Origin: an uncultured Anaerolineaceae bacterium | Lineage (GTDB): Bacteria > Chloroflexota > Anaerolineae > Anaerolineales > Anaerolineaceae | Reading direction: 5' to 3' | Assembly (NCBI GenBank): GCA_927443345.1 | Contig: CAKMKJ010000002.1 | Location: 1 to 64,000 of the forward strand | Length of the DNA stretch: 64,000 nt | Part shown: positions 34,905-43,846 of the stretch, piece after piece | Layout: the number at the start of each line of letters is the position of its first letter | Numbering within the stretch: position 1 is the first letter of the stretch | Translations under genes and position numbers: made by a program | Notes under the pieces: model-generated | What the model was told of the DNA's origin: nothing | Databases searched by the model: none | Seen by the model: only the letters and a program-made list of their open reading frames with translations

Positions 34905-35825
34905 ATGCTTAATATTCTTGGAAAACGTTATATCTTCTTCGCAATATCTTTTCTGATCATCATCCCTGGATTGATCATGCTGGGCATCAATGGCATGCCC
35001 CTTTCTATCGACTTCAAAGGCGGCACTTTACTCGAAGTTCAGTTTCCCTCAAACGCACTCCCTTCTACTGAACAGGTCAAAGATATATATGACGGACTTG
35101 GTGTCAAGGATGCCCAAATCCAAACCACAGAAGACACTGTTCTGATTATTCGATCTTCAGTATTGTCAGATACGGTTCGCCTTGATATTCTTGAGCAATT
35201 AACCGCTTTGGCTGGCAGCGAACTTGTTATCCGCAAAGCCGATACTGTCGGCCCCTCCATCGGAGAAGGCGTTACTGAACGTGCGCTTCAAGCGGTCGGT
35301 CTCGCAGCATTGGCCATCGTTCTTTACATCACTTTCGCGTTCCGCGGCGTGCCTCACGCCTTCCGCTATGGTGTTTGCGCTATTATTGCCATGATCCACG
35401 ATGTGTTGATCGTTTTAGCGCTTACTGGCTACGGCGCCAGACTTTTCGGCTGGCAAGTGGATTCTCTCTACCTTACCGCAGTTCTGACAGTCATCGGTTT
35501 CTCAGTTCAAGACAAAATCGTTGTTTTTGACCGTATTCGCGAAAACAACACCATCTACCGCAAACTCGAATTTGAGAAATTAGCGAACCACTCCATTGTT
35601 CAAACATTGCAGCGCTCCATCAACACCCAATTAATGACTGTGGAATTCTTCCTGCTTTCTTTGGCGTTGTTCGGTGGTGTTACCTTACGTGAATTCGCTG
35701 TGATTCTTCTCGTCGGTCTGTTCAGCGGAACTTATTCCTCCATTTTCATTGCCGCTCCCCTTCTGGTTGTGTGGGAAAATCAAGAATGGAAGACTTGGTT
35801 CAGACGAACTCCAAAAACAGCATAA
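34905..35825 (+). CDS. secF: protein translocase subunit SecF
   Basis: A 306-residue partner of SecD with six membrane helices. The typical N-terminal 'LSIDFKGGTLLEVQF', the 'GPSIGEGVTERALQA' block and 'FSVQDKIVVFDRIRENN' are all present. It has a good ribosome binding site (AGGAGGA) and the same operon as secD. A hairpin with a T tract follows the stop. Confidence 0.95.
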   Translation: MLNILGKRYIFFAISFLIIIPGLIMLGINGMPLSIDFKGGTLLEVQFPSNALPSTEQVKDIYDGLGVKDAQIQTTEDTVLIIRSSVLSDTVRLDILEQLTALAGSELVIRKADTVGPSIGEGVTERALQAVGLAALAIVLYITFAFRGVPHAFRYGVCAIIAMIHDVLIVLALTGYGARLFGWQVDSLYLTAVLTVIGFSVQDKIVVFDRIRENNTIYRKLEFEKLANHSIVQTLQRSINTQLMTVEFFLLSLALFGGVTLREFAVILLVGLFSGTYSSIFIAAPLLVVWENQEWKTWFRRTPKTA

Positions 35826-35833
35826 GTCTACAA

Positions 35834-35871
35834 TCAAAAAGGTTCTGGTTTTTATACCGGAACCTTTTTTT
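35834..35871 (+). terminator. terminator after secDF
   Basis: Stem AAAAAGGTTCTGGT / ACCGGAACCTTTTT with one G-T pair and a T tract. Confidence 0.85.
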
Positions 35872-35906
35872 ATCATTATCCCAAAACTATTTAGAAAAGA
35901 GGACAA

Positions 35907-36935
35907 ATGCGTAAAGAGATTGTGTTGATCACAGGCGCAAATGGTGAGATGGGACACGGGTTAATAGCCCACCTCGGTGCTACCAAGAAGTACAGCATTG
36001 TTGCCATGGATGTGCAGCCGTTGGATGATTTTCTAAAACCCTTATGCGAACGCTTTATTCTGGGTGATATTCTTGATCTCATGCTTCTCGGACGGTTGGT
36101 CTCTGAATTCGAAATCCGCACCATCTACCATCTGGCATCCATTCTCTCCACGAAGGCTGAATATAATCCTGAAACCGCCCACCGCGTTAATGTGGAGGGT
36201 ATGCTCAACCTGTTGCGCCTCGCCGTGGAACAATCCTCCTGGCAAGGCCGCCCGGTCAAGTTCATTTATCCCAGTTCCATTGCTGCTTACGGCTTACCCA
36301 ACCTTGAAACCAAGCAACAAGCTGGTAAGGTAAAGGAAACAGATTGGAATATGCCCATCACTATGTACGGCTGCAACAAACTCTATTGCGAACACCTTGG
36401 CCGCTATTACACCAATAACTACCGCCAACTCGCCGCAGATCACACCAAAACTACCGTGGATTTCCGCGCCATCCGATTTCCTGGCCTCGTCAGTTCGGTT
36501 ACCGTCCCCACCGGTGGCACCAGCGATTACGGACCTGAAATGCTGCATCATGCCGCTCAATGTCTGCCTTATACCTGTTTTGTACGCCCTGATACTGCCC
36601 TGCCTTTTATGGTCATGCCTGATGCCATCAGATCCTTATTAATGCTTGAATCCGCTCCGCGTGAAAAACTGACCCAATTGGTCTACAACGTCACCAGTTT
36701 CAGTCCAACCGCCCAGGATTTTTACGATCAGGTAAAGGATGCCTTCCCTCAAGCCGATATTAACTTTAAACCAGACTTGGCCCGCCAGGGTATCGTGGAT
36801 AGCTGGCCTGCCGTTGTCGATGACAGTGCGGCCACAAATGATTGGGGTTGGCAGCCTGAATACAACCAGGCGCGTGCTTTTCAGGAGTACTTGATTCCCA
36901 CTATTAAGGCCAGATACGACAAGTGCAATGATTAA
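35907..36935 (+). CDS. SDR-family L-threonine 3-dehydrogenase-like protein
   Basis: A 342-residue extended short-chain dehydrogenase. It has the NAD motif ITGANGEMGHG, the catalytic 'IYPSSIAAYG' and 'YGCNKLYCEHL' (Y-x3-K), and 'PTGGTSDYGPEMLHHA' and 'SWPAVVDDSAATNDWGW', which are features of SDR-type threonine dehydrogenase rather than sugar epimerases. That enzyme makes 2-amino-3-oxobutyrate, the precursor of glycine. No partner ligase (kbl) is nearby. UDP-sugar epimerase is the alternative reading. Its last 34 bases are repeated 189 bases downstream at the start of the next gene. Confidence 0.75.
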   Translation: MRKEIVLITGANGEMGHGLIAHLGATKKYSIVAMDVQPLDDFLKPLCERFILGDILDLMLLGRLVSEFEIRTIYHLASILSTKAEYNPETAHRVNVEGMLNLLRLAVEQSSWQGRPVKFIYPSSIAAYGLPNLETKQQAGKVKETDWNMPITMYGCNKLYCEHLGRYYTNNYRQLAADHTKTTVDFRAIRFPGLVSSVTVPTGGTSDYGPEMLHHAAQCLPYTCFVRPDTALPFMVMPDAIRSLLMLESAPREKLTQLVYNVTSFSPTAQDFYDQVKDAFPQADINFKPDLARQGIVDSWPAVVDDSAATNDWGWQPEYNQARAFQEYLIPTIKARYDKCND

Positions 36936-37120
36936 CAAACCTCACAATACAAGGAACCTGGCTCTGTATTTTCCCGGTATTTGGGGTTTTTAATTTACTC
37001 TGGATTTCTAATATTGCTATCTAATTTGATCAATCGTCCCTCTCCATTTTATGGAGAGGGACCACAGGGTGAGGCAAAAAACAATGCCACTATTAAGACC
37101 AGATACGACAAGTGCAATGA
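36898..37120 (+). repeat. 155-bp non-coding insert flanked by a 34-bp direct repeat
   Basis: The 34 bases at 36898-36931 recur at 37087-37120 with one mismatch. The second copy, read in the frame of the upstream gene, still ends ...RYDKCNE-stop and carries the ATG of the next gene overlapping that stop. The 155 bases between the copies hold a TTCCCGGTATTTGGGG tail of palindrome family A and a CCCTCTCC...GGAGAGGG hairpin. The simplest reading is an insertion with target duplication that split two overlapping genes. Confidence 0.75.
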
Positions 37121-38100
37121 ATAAACCCACTGTTCTAATTACCCGGTCATTCTTTCCTGGCATTTTGCAGAAGTTATCAGAAAAGTGTTCGCTCTTGGTC
37201 TGGGAAGACGAATCCCCGCCTCCTTACGACTGGATCAAGCAGCACATCCCCGAAGCGGATGCTTTGATCTGCATGTTGACCGATAAAATCGACGCCGAAT
37301 TGATTAGCCTGGGCGCTACCAATCGCCTCAAAGTGATCAGCCAGATCGCTGTCGGTGTGGATAATATCGCCGTCTCTGCTGCCACAACACACAAAATTCC
37401 GGTCGGACACACCCCCGGGGTGCTCACCGAAACTACTGCGGATTTTGCCTGGTCTTTGATGATGGCTGCCGCCCGCCGCGTCGTTGAAAGCGCAGTCGAA
37501 GTCTCTCATAACATTTGGCGTCCATGGGGACCCGAAGTACTGTGCGGAGCGGATGTCTACGGCAAGACACTGGGGTTGATCGGCTTTGGCCGTATTGGCA
37601 AAGCCATGGCGCGCCGCGCCGCCGGCTTTGAAATGCAGGTGCTTTACAATGAGCCGCGCTTTAAACCAGAAAATGCAGCGATTACCAATGCGCGCTATGT
37701 CTGCCTGGAGGAACTGCTTCATGAGTCTGATTTCGTCAGTCTACACGCCTACCTCTCGGAATCCTCGCGCGGAATGATTGGCAAAGCCCAATTGGGATTG
37801 ATGAAACCATCTGCCATTCTCATCAACACTGGCCGCGGTGCAATGATCGATCATGACGCTCTTTTTGATGCAATCAAACGTAACACCATCGCCGCTGCCG
37901 CATTGGATGTCTTTGACCCCGAACCCATACCCCAAAATCATCCATTGCTGGGCTTGCCAAATGTCATCATCACCCCCCACATCGCCAGTGCCTCCACCGC
38001 CACCCGTCACCAAATGGCCGTCATGACCATCGACAACATCCTAGCTGGTCTTGAAGGAAGACCCATACCTTATTGTGCGAATCCCGAAATCCTTAAATGA
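37117..38100 (+). CDS. D-2-hydroxyacid dehydrogenase (glyoxylate/hydroxypyruvate reductase-like)
   Basis: A 327-residue NAD(P)-dependent enzyme. It has GLIGFGRIGKAM for the cofactor, 'INTGRGAMIDHDAL' with the catalytic Arg region, an acidic residue in 'ALDVFDPEP' and the catalytic His in 'ITPHIASAS'. Close to glycerate 2-kinase, it suggests reduction of hydroxypyruvate or glyoxylate to glycerate or glycolate. Phosphoglycerate dehydrogenase is less likely because there is no ACT domain. The ATG lies inside the 34-bp duplicated segment and has no ribosome binding site; a longer in-frame start upstream would translate the inserted repeat and is rejected. Confidence 0.85.
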   Translation: MNKPTVLITRSFFPGILQKLSEKCSLLVWEDESPPPYDWIKQHIPEADALICMLTDKIDAELISLGATNRLKVISQIAVGVDNIAVSAATTHKIPVGHTPGVLTETTADFAWSLMMAAARRVVESAVEVSHNIWRPWGPEVLCGADVYGKTLGLIGFGRIGKAMARRAAGFEMQVLYNEPRFKPENAAITNARYVCLEELLHESDFVSLHAYLSESSRGMIGKAQLGLMKPSAILINTGRGAMIDHDALFDAIKRNTIAAAALDVFDPEPIPQNHPLLGLPNVIITPHIASASTATRHQMAVMTIDNILAGLEGRPIPYCANPEILK

Positions 38101-38140
38101 ATTCCGGGAATCAGCACTGATTCCCGGAATCTAGGGGTTT
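38101..38140 (+). repeat. palindromic repeat (family A), probable terminator
   Basis: Perfect 13-bp inverted repeat ATTCCGGGAATCA / TGATTCCCGGAAT, four-base loop, followed by CTAGGGGTTT. The 3' arm and tail match the element at 10700. It directly follows the stop codon. Confidence 0.75.
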
Positions 38141-38249
38141 CACTAACAATTCTGAACTACACGAATCCACACTTGATTTCCATATCTTGGTTTTGATCTT
38201 AAGAATAATTCTCTAGCACTTCTCTATATTTTTTCTAACGTGGCTAACC

Positions 38250-38295
38250 ATCCCTCTCTCGCGTGCGGGAAAGGGATTATAGGGAGAGGGCAAAA
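38250..38295 (+). repeat. CCCTCTC...GAGAGGG intergenic repeat
   Basis: CCCTCTCTCGCGTGCGGG, then AAAGGGATTATAGGGAGAGGGCAAAA. A relative is inside the insert at about 37038-37080 (CCCTCTCC...GGAGAGGG...AGGGTGAGGCAAAA). Confidence 0.55.
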
Positions 38296-38329
38296 TTCAA
38301 GACCAGTTCACTCTTAAGTGTTTTATCTA

Positions 38330-38680
38330 TTAACTGCTTGCGAGATTATACTTTTCCCGTAAGAAAGAGTTCATTTTATCCCTGGCTGTTGAGCCATCAC
38401 CTCGATAAGGTTTCACAGTTTCACACGATAAGTACTCATTACATGTGGCACAAAAATCTATGCCTTTCTTATTCGCACAAGAACGAATTTCACAACGTGA
38501 ACAATCAGTAGCGATAAGTTTTAAATCTGGATATTTACAACCTAAGCAGACAAAATCAATAGCATTAGTTTTCTCATCGCCAAAATCTTTGTTCATTTTC
38601 TCGAGCAAAGCTTGATCACCGCTTATTGTCCCTTTATATGACGGACACTCGTCACAATTGATGCCACAATGCGCTATCAT
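38330..38680 (-). CDS. cysteine-rich DUF3795-type protein
   Basis: A 116-residue protein with eleven or so cysteines in pairs: CGINCDEC near the N-terminus, CLGCKYPD, CSRCEIRSC and CATCNEYLSC. The opening M-x-x-x-CG-x-x-C-x-x-CP-x-Y is the DUF3795 pattern. These are thought to bind zinc or an iron-sulfur cluster; the role is unknown. GGAGTTAAC upstream of the ATG serves as ribosome binding site. It is convergent with the dehydrogenase and separated from glycerate kinase by 239 bases in which I see no gene. Confidence 0.82.
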   Translation of the reverse strand: MIAHCGINCDECPSYKGTISGDQALLEKMNKDFGDEKTNAIDFVCLGCKYPDLKLIATDCSRCEIRSCANKKGIDFCATCNEYLSCETVKPYRGDGSTARDKMNSFLREKYNLASS

Positions 38681-38919
38681 CGTTAACTCCTTCGATAGTT
38701 AATTTCAACCGTGCCCAATAAAATATTATTAGAGCGTAAAATTTTATAACTTGGTAATTTGCGTAAATTCCATGGGGCTCAACCCCTGGCATGGTTCTTT
38801 TACCACCCACCATTACTTATTACATTTTTTTGCTCCTTGTAGTTAAACTATATTTTAATTCTCCTCGTTGGGTTTGTCAAAAGAGGATATTTTCTATTTT
38901 ATCTTTGGCAACTTAACAT

Positions 38920-40272
38920 TCAAAACCTAAAAATATAATTCAAATCATTCACATTCGTCCCACTCGGACCGGTAACAATCAGCCCTCCAACCTTCTCAAA
39001 GAACCGATAAGCATCATTGTTATCCAAATACGCCTCTGGTTCTATTCCAAGCGATATTGCCTTCTCAAGAGTCTCTCCGGTCACATACGCCCCCGCAGCA
39101 TCCGTCGGACCGTCCTCGCCATCAGTCGCTTGTGTCACCAGCAAACAATCTGCCAGTCCGCTCAGTTTTCTAACCGCTCCAAGCGCTACTTCCAGGTTGC
39201 GTCCGCCCAGGCCGTTGCCTTTAACCTTTACCGTCGTTTCCCCGCCAGCGATCCCCACCCATGGCCTGCCTTTTACCCTTCTGTTTAACAATTTATCCGC
39301 CAGAGCTTCACCCGCCAGCCTGGCGTCTCCCACCATTTCACATGTGATGATTTCAGCGTCAAAGCCCTCTTCTTGCGCTGCTTTCATCGCCGCCTCCGCG
39401 GATACCCTGTTACTGGCGGCAACCGTATGGCTTACTCTTGCTGCCATCGGATCATCTGGTTTTAGCGTCTCTTCAATCTCTCCGAGGCAGCCCTTTATAA
39501 ACCTCTCCCTCACGGTAGCCGGCACGTCATCCAGCGATACATACTTTTCCAAAATGGATGTTGCCTCCGCAAAAGTGGATGGATCAGGCACACCCGGTCC
39601 CGAGGCGATCACATCCAGCGGACTATTAACCACATCTGAGATCACCAAACCTGCGACTTGCGCCGGACGCGCCATTTTCAACAAGCCGCCGCCCTTGATC
39701 AAATCCAGGTGTTTACGTACTGCGTTCAATTCATTTATCGATGCACCAGACTTGAGCAAAGCGGAGGTCACTGCCTGCATATCCTGCAAAGTAATTTCAT
39801 CTGCTGGCCGGCACACCAATGCCGAGCCGCCACCTGAAATCAATAACAGCACAATATCCTCGGCTGTCAAACCACCGACCAGTTGCTCAATTCGCAAAGC
39901 AGCCTCGATGCTCTTATCATCCGGCACCGGATGACTGCCTTGTAGTACCTCCATCTTGCCAATAGAGTGACATCCAACAGGCAAATGTTTACACACCACA
40001 ATCCCTTTTTCAATCCGATCACCAAGGATGGCTTGAACTGCTTCTGCCATGGATATACTGGCTTTTCCAATTGCTACCGTAACAATGCGTGAGGTGGGAT
40101 ATAATAAAAAGGTTTTGCTTCCGACTTGAAGTTGGTCTTCAATAAATAAAAGGTTATGTTCAACCACTCTAAACGGTTCCGCAGCCTCTATTGATGCTTG
40201 CAGAATTCTGCTGATGGATTGAACTGGATAAGCTTGTGCTTGCAGTGGCTTGAGACTTTTTAGGAATTTCAT
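38920..40272 (-). CDS. glycerate 2-kinase (MOFRL family)
   Basis: A 450-residue class II glycerate kinase that makes 2-phosphoglycerate from D-glycerate and ATP. The N-terminal DUF4147 domain has 'AIGKASISMAEA', 'GSHPVPDD' and 'LLISGGGSALVCRP', and the C-terminal MOFRL domain has 'GGETTVKVKGNGLGGRNLEVAL' (split over two motifs) and 'ATDGEDGPTDAAGAYV'. Its neighbour is a hydroxypyruvate/glyoxylate reductase-like enzyme; together they would feed serine- or glycine-derived carbon into glycolysis. A weak AAAGG precedes the ATG. Confidence 0.9.
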   Translation of the reverse strand: MKFLKSLKPLQAQAYPVQSISRILQASIEAAEPFRVVEHNLLFIEDQLQVGSKTFLLYPTSRIVTVAIGKASISMAEAVQAILGDRIEKGIVVCKHLPVGCHSIGKMEVLQGSHPVPDDKSIEAALRIEQLVGGLTAEDIVLLLISGGGSALVCRPADEITLQDMQAVTSALLKSGASINELNAVRKHLDLIKGGGLLKMARPAQVAGLVISDVVNSPLDVIASGPGVPDPSTFAEATSILEKYVSLDDVPATVRERFIKGCLGEIEETLKPDDPMAARVSHTVAASNRVSAEAAMKAAQEEGFDAEIITCEMVGDARLAGEALADKLLNRRVKGRPWVGIAGGETTVKVKGNGLGGRNLEVALGAVRKLSGLADCLLVTQATDGEDGPTDAAGAYVTGETLEKAISLGIEPEAYLDNNDAYRFFEKVGGLIVTGPSGTNVNDLNYIFRF

Positions 40273-40433
40273 TCTTTACCTTTTGCAAACAAATGATGAA
40301 TGATTGATATTTTCAGGACTTTCGTTTGCGAAAAAAGTCTTAAAATGATTAAGTAGAAACATCACATCATATGACTTATTAAAACATAGATTTTGTATGC
40401 TTGCCAAATTTTATATGCCAAGGAGTGAATATC

Positions 40434-42545
40434 GTGGATAAGAACGTCTTAGATAAAATGCTTCGTCCCAAAACTGTAGCTGTAGTGGGTGCTTCTGCCA
40501 CCCCCGGGAAAATCGGCTACACCGTGATCAATAACCTGATCAAAGGTGGATATACTGGAAAAATTTACCCAATCAACCCCACCTGCACAGAAATTCTAGG
40601 CCTCAAGTGTTATCCAAGTATTTCAGAAGTTCCCGGCGAAGTGGATTCAGCCATCATCACTATCCCTGCCAAAGCCATGGCTGAAGTTACAGAAGCTTGT
40701 GGCAAAAAAGGTGTTAAAGGCCTTATTGTCATCACTTCCGGCTTTAGCGAATCTGGCCGCAAAGATCTCGAAGATGAAATGCTTGAAATCGCAGCAAAAT
40801 ACAAAATGCGCATCCTCGGACCGAACATCGTTGGTTCCCTCTCTAACTCAGATAAATTTAATGGTTCCTTTGCCCCCGGTTTACCTCTTCCCGGCAAGGC
40901 TTCTTTGGTCACTCAATCAGGCGCCCTCTTAATCGCCATTGATATGGCCACCTATACCCGCAAAATTGGTTTTGACAAACTAATCTCCATTGGCAACATG
41001 GCTGATGTCGATTTTGCAGATCTGATCGAATGGTTCGACGAAGACGACAACACCACCTGTGTTTCCCTCTACATCGAAGGTATGAAAAACGGCCGCAAAT
41101 TCATTGATGCTGCGAGAAAATCCAGCAAACCGATTGTGGCTCTTAAATCAGGCGTCTCAGCTCACGGATCCGCCGCAGCCGCTTCTCATACAGGTTCTCT
41201 GGCTGGCGCTGCAAAAATCTACAATTCTGCTTTCAAACAGGCTGGAGTCATCCAGGCACAAGATCTTAATGATCTTTTCAATCGCACCCTGACCCTTTCA
41301 CAGCAGCCTCCTATGAAAGGTGAAAATCTGTTGATTCTCACCAATGGCGGCGGTGTAGGTGTTCTGGCAACCGATGCCGCTGAAAAATATGGCATCCCTC
41401 TGCATTTCGCCCCCGCGGATGTTCAAACAGAATTAAAGAAACACATGCCCGAGTTCGGTTCAGCAAAGAACCCCGTCGATATGACCGGTATGGCTGGCAA
41501 CGATTGGTACTATCAGACCACAAAATTTAGCTATGCCCATGATTGGACTGACGGTTTGGTCGTTCTTTATTGCGAAACCGCCATGACCAATCCCTTCGAA
41601 ATCGCCAAGAGCATCAAACAAGCCGTGGATGATTCCGGCGTCACGGGTAAACCCATCACCGTTTCATTCGTGGGTGGTGAAAAATCCGACCAGGCCATGG
41701 GATGGTTGGTTGAGAACGGCATCCCCGCATTTGGCGGACCCGATATCGCTGTAAATGCGATGGCAGCCCTGCGCGAATATGCCCGTCTTCAAGAAAACAA
41801 GAGTGATGGCGCTTACAATTGTGATGAAAGTGCCAAGAAAACCGCTCTGGCTATCTTTGCCCAAGCCCGCGCTGAAAAACGCGATTCACTCACCGAAATC
41901 GAAGCTAAAGAAGTCTTCAAAGCCTATGGCATGCCTGTAACCAAAATTGCACTTGCCAAATCTGAAGACGAAGCAGTTGCCCTCGGTAACAAAATCGGTT
42001 TCCCCCTCGTCCTCAAAATCGTTTCCCCCGACATCTTGCACAAATCGGATGCCGGTGGCGTCAAAGTCAACATCAAGGATGACGCTGGAATTCGCGAAGC
42101 TTATCAGACCATACTCAAGAACGCCAAAGCCTACAAAGCGGATGCCAACATCCACGGTATTGCCATTCAAGAAATGGCACCTTGGGGCACCGAGGTCATC
42201 TTGGGCTCTGTAAATGATGCAGCTTTTGGTCCCACAGTTATGTTCGGTTTGGGTGGCATTTTCGTTGAAGTCTTGAAAGACGTTACCTTCCGTGTGACCC
42301 CTTTCACCAAATCTGAAGCCGCAGAAATGATCGGCGAGATCAAAGGCGCAGCCATTTTAGCCGGCGCTCGCGGTGAGAAACCCAAAGACCGCGCCATGCT
42401 TGCTGAAACCATTTACAATTATTCCTGCATGATCCACGATCTCGATGATGAGATCAAAGAATCAGATGCCAACCCCGTGCTCGTCTACGAAGACGGCCAG
42501 GGCCTCAAAGTGGCTGATGCCCGCATCATCCTCAAGGCAAAATAA
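40434..42545 (+). CDS. acetate-CoA ligase (ADP-forming), alpha-beta fusion
   Basis: About 703 residues. The N-terminal CoA-binding domain begins VVGASATPGKIGYTV, the succinyl-CoA-ligase-like region contains the phospho-histidine loop 'AAASHTGSLAGAA', and the C-terminal third is an ATP-grasp domain ('FPLVLKIVSPDILHKSDAGGVKV'). The enzyme conserves energy by making ATP from acetyl-CoA or other acyl-CoAs during fermentation. The start is a GTG nine bases after CCAAGGAG; an in-frame TTG upstream lacks a site. Degenerate copies of its 3' end occur at 42714 and 43842. Confidence 0.92.
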   Translation: MDKNVLDKMLRPKTVAVVGASATPGKIGYTVINNLIKGGYTGKIYPINPTCTEILGLKCYPSISEVPGEVDSAIITIPAKAMAEVTEACGKKGVKGLIVITSGFSESGRKDLEDEMLEIAAKYKMRILGPNIVGSLSNSDKFNGSFAPGLPLPGKASLVTQSGALLIAIDMATYTRKIGFDKLISIGNMADVDFADLIEWFDEDDNTTCVSLYIEGMKNGRKFIDAARKSSKPIVALKSGVSAHGSAAAASHTGSLAGAAKIYNSAFKQAGVIQAQDLNDLFNRTLTLSQQPPMKGENLLILTNGGGVGVLATDAAEKYGIPLHFAPADVQTELKKHMPEFGSAKNPVDMTGMAGNDWYYQTTKFSYAHDWTDGLVVLYCETAMTNPFEIAKSIKQAVDDSGVTGKPITVSFVGGEKSDQAMGWLVENGIPAFGGPDIAVNAMAALREYARLQENKSDGAYNCDESAKKTALAIFAQARAEKRDSLTEIEAKEVFKAYGMPVTKIALAKSEDEAVALGNKIGFPLVLKIVSPDILHKSDAGGVKVNIKDDAGIREAYQTILKNAKAYKADANIHGIAIQEMAPWGTEVILGSVNDAAFGPTVMFGLGGIFVEVLKDVTFRVTPFTKSEAAEMIGEIKGAAILAGARGEKPKDRAMLAETIYNYSCMIHDLDDEIKESDANPVLVYEDGQGLKVADARIILKAK

Positions 42546-42564
42546 CCACCGATATGCATTTTGC

Positions 42565-42626
42565 AGGGGCGTATGGCTATACGCCCCTCTCGACAAAAAA
42601 TCGTCTCATCTGAGGCGGTTTTTTTG
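42565..42626 (+). terminator. double terminator after the acetate-CoA ligase
   Basis: A perfect 10-bp hairpin (AGGGGCGTAT / ATACGCCCCT) followed by a second stem CGTCTCA / TGAGGCG with an A tract before and eight Ts after it. Confidence 0.85.
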
Positions 42627-42713
42627 ATCCCATTTTAAGGCCTTTCATATGGTTAGTGGTTAGTAAAGGTCTATAAGAGGTGGAACGGTAATCCATCAAC
42701 CTTGAATTATAAA

Positions 42714-42813
42714 GATGGGTCAAAGAATCCGACACCAATTCTGTGCTCAACGACCAAGACGGCCAAGGAATTAAAGTCACCATCCCTCGAATCATCCCCA
42801 AAGCCAAAATAAC
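42714..42813 (+). pseudogene. decayed duplicate of the acetate-CoA ligase 3' end
   Basis: Translated from about 42718 it reads VKESDTNSVLNDQDGQGIKV then TIPRIIPKAK-stop, against IKESDANPVLVYEDGQGLKV then ADARIILKAK-stop at the end of the intact gene. Roughly two thirds of the bases match, and the match continues a few bases past the stop (AAAATAACC). Nothing else of the gene is present. The rest of 42627-42950 shows no gene. Confidence 0.75.
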
Positions 42814-42950
42814 CCATCACATCCGCAGGAGCTTAGCGCACTCCGTATCCATTTGTTTCATATTCTATAAATTTTAGCTAACTCTATCATTCATAGGGTG
42901 ACTTTTCAACCATTATTAGCTATGATTGCCATTGAATGGAGATATTCAAA

Positions 42951-43622
42951 ATGAATAGTATCAAAACAGGCTTATTCATCGCTGATCTGCGCAAGAAAAA
43001 AGCATGGACGCAAAGCCAGCTTGCTCAACAATTGGGTGTCACTGACAAGGCGGTTTCACGCTGGGAAACAGGAAGAGGATTTCCTGATATTTCATTGCTG
43101 AAACATTTAAGTGTGATCCTTGAAGTGTCCGTCAACGAGATCATCATTGGCGAAAGAATTGAACCAGCGCAATATCAAAAAAGTGCGGATGAGACCATTC
43201 TCAAAACATTAACCGATTCCAAAAAGAAGATCAACCGCATGATAAACGGCGCATTATTCACTTGTGGTGCCATCCTTCTTGTGTTCTCGTTATTATTTCT
43301 GGGTGTAGATACCTCGTGGGTGTCAGTTTATTCGATTCTGGGTACTATTGTGATCGCCATAGCTATTTTTCTATGGTTTCGAAAAAAAATCATTAGAGCT
43401 CTGATTCTCGCGTTCGTGACCCTTCTGGTTGCTTTCGGGATATTTGAAGCGCGAGATTACATATACGTTACTCAATATTCCTTGCCGCCCCTGTACAACA
43501 TTAGTATTTTTACGAACTTTGAAAATGCAGAAAAAAAGATTACCTATCACAAAATATTTTTTAATGTGGTTCGTCACAACCCGGATGAAGAGGATGAGTT
43601 TTACACGATTGAAAAATACTGA
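42951..43622 (+). CDS. XRE-type transcription regulator with a membrane domain
   Basis: About 223 residues. The N-terminal HTH_3 domain (FIADLRKKKAWTQSQLAQQL and LGVTDKAVSRWETGRGFPD, roughly residues 6-60) belongs to the branch that fuses XRE DNA binding to membrane helices. Three hydrophobic segments follow at about 95-160, and an extracytoplasmic tail of about 55 residues ends the protein. It may sense an envelope signal. Start: the ATG with GGAGA upstream; another ATG five codons earlier overlaps that site. It sits between two decayed copies of the acetate-CoA ligase 3' end. Confidence 0.8.
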   Translation: MNSIKTGLFIADLRKKKAWTQSQLAQQLGVTDKAVSRWETGRGFPDISLLKHLSVILEVSVNEIIIGERIEPAQYQKSADETILKTLTDSKKKINRMINGALFTCGAILLVFSLLFLGVDTSWVSVYSILGTIVIAIAIFLWFRKKIIRALILAFVTLLVAFGIFEARDYIYVTQYSLPPLYNISIFTNFENAEKKITYHKIFFNVVRHNPDEEDEFYTIEKY

Positions 43623-43654
43623 TCATTCTTAAAATTGACCGCTTGTAAAACCAA

Positions 43655-43695
43655 AGAGCCGCGTTATTGAAGTAGCGGCTCTATTCATATTTTTA
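43655..43695 (+). terminator. terminator after the XRE gene
   Basis: 8-bp stem AGAGCCGC / GCGGCTCT with a 12-base loop, then an A/T-rich tail. Confidence 0.65.
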
Positions 43696-43715
43696 ATGAA
43701 GCTTCTTTAAAGCAC

Positions 43716-43846
43716 ACACCCATGCTGTACCCAGCCATTGATATTCAGGGGTCATAAAACTTGTACAGCTTCTGTCCCTTGACCCAGTAACCGCGTTTTT
43801 CCCAGGCTTCATACTGTTGTCAATATTCTCACTGAATTCGGCCAGG
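43716..43846 (-). pseudogene. truncated, internally deleted copy of the gene at 48432
   Basis: The plus-strand text runs parallel to 48461-48702: CCATGCTGTACCCAGCC against CCACGGCGTACCCAACC, then TGATATTCAGGGGTCATAA against TGATGTTCAGCGATCATAA, then GTTTTTCCCAGGCT in both. About 100 bases present in the intact gene between 'TTCTG' and 'ACCCA' are missing, the frame is broken and both ends are lost. Confidence 0.75.

Noticed and set aside
39017-39934. 305-codon open frame antisense to glycerate 2-kinase
   Set aside because: Shadow of a well-supported gene; Ser/Pro-rich translation typical of antisense frames.
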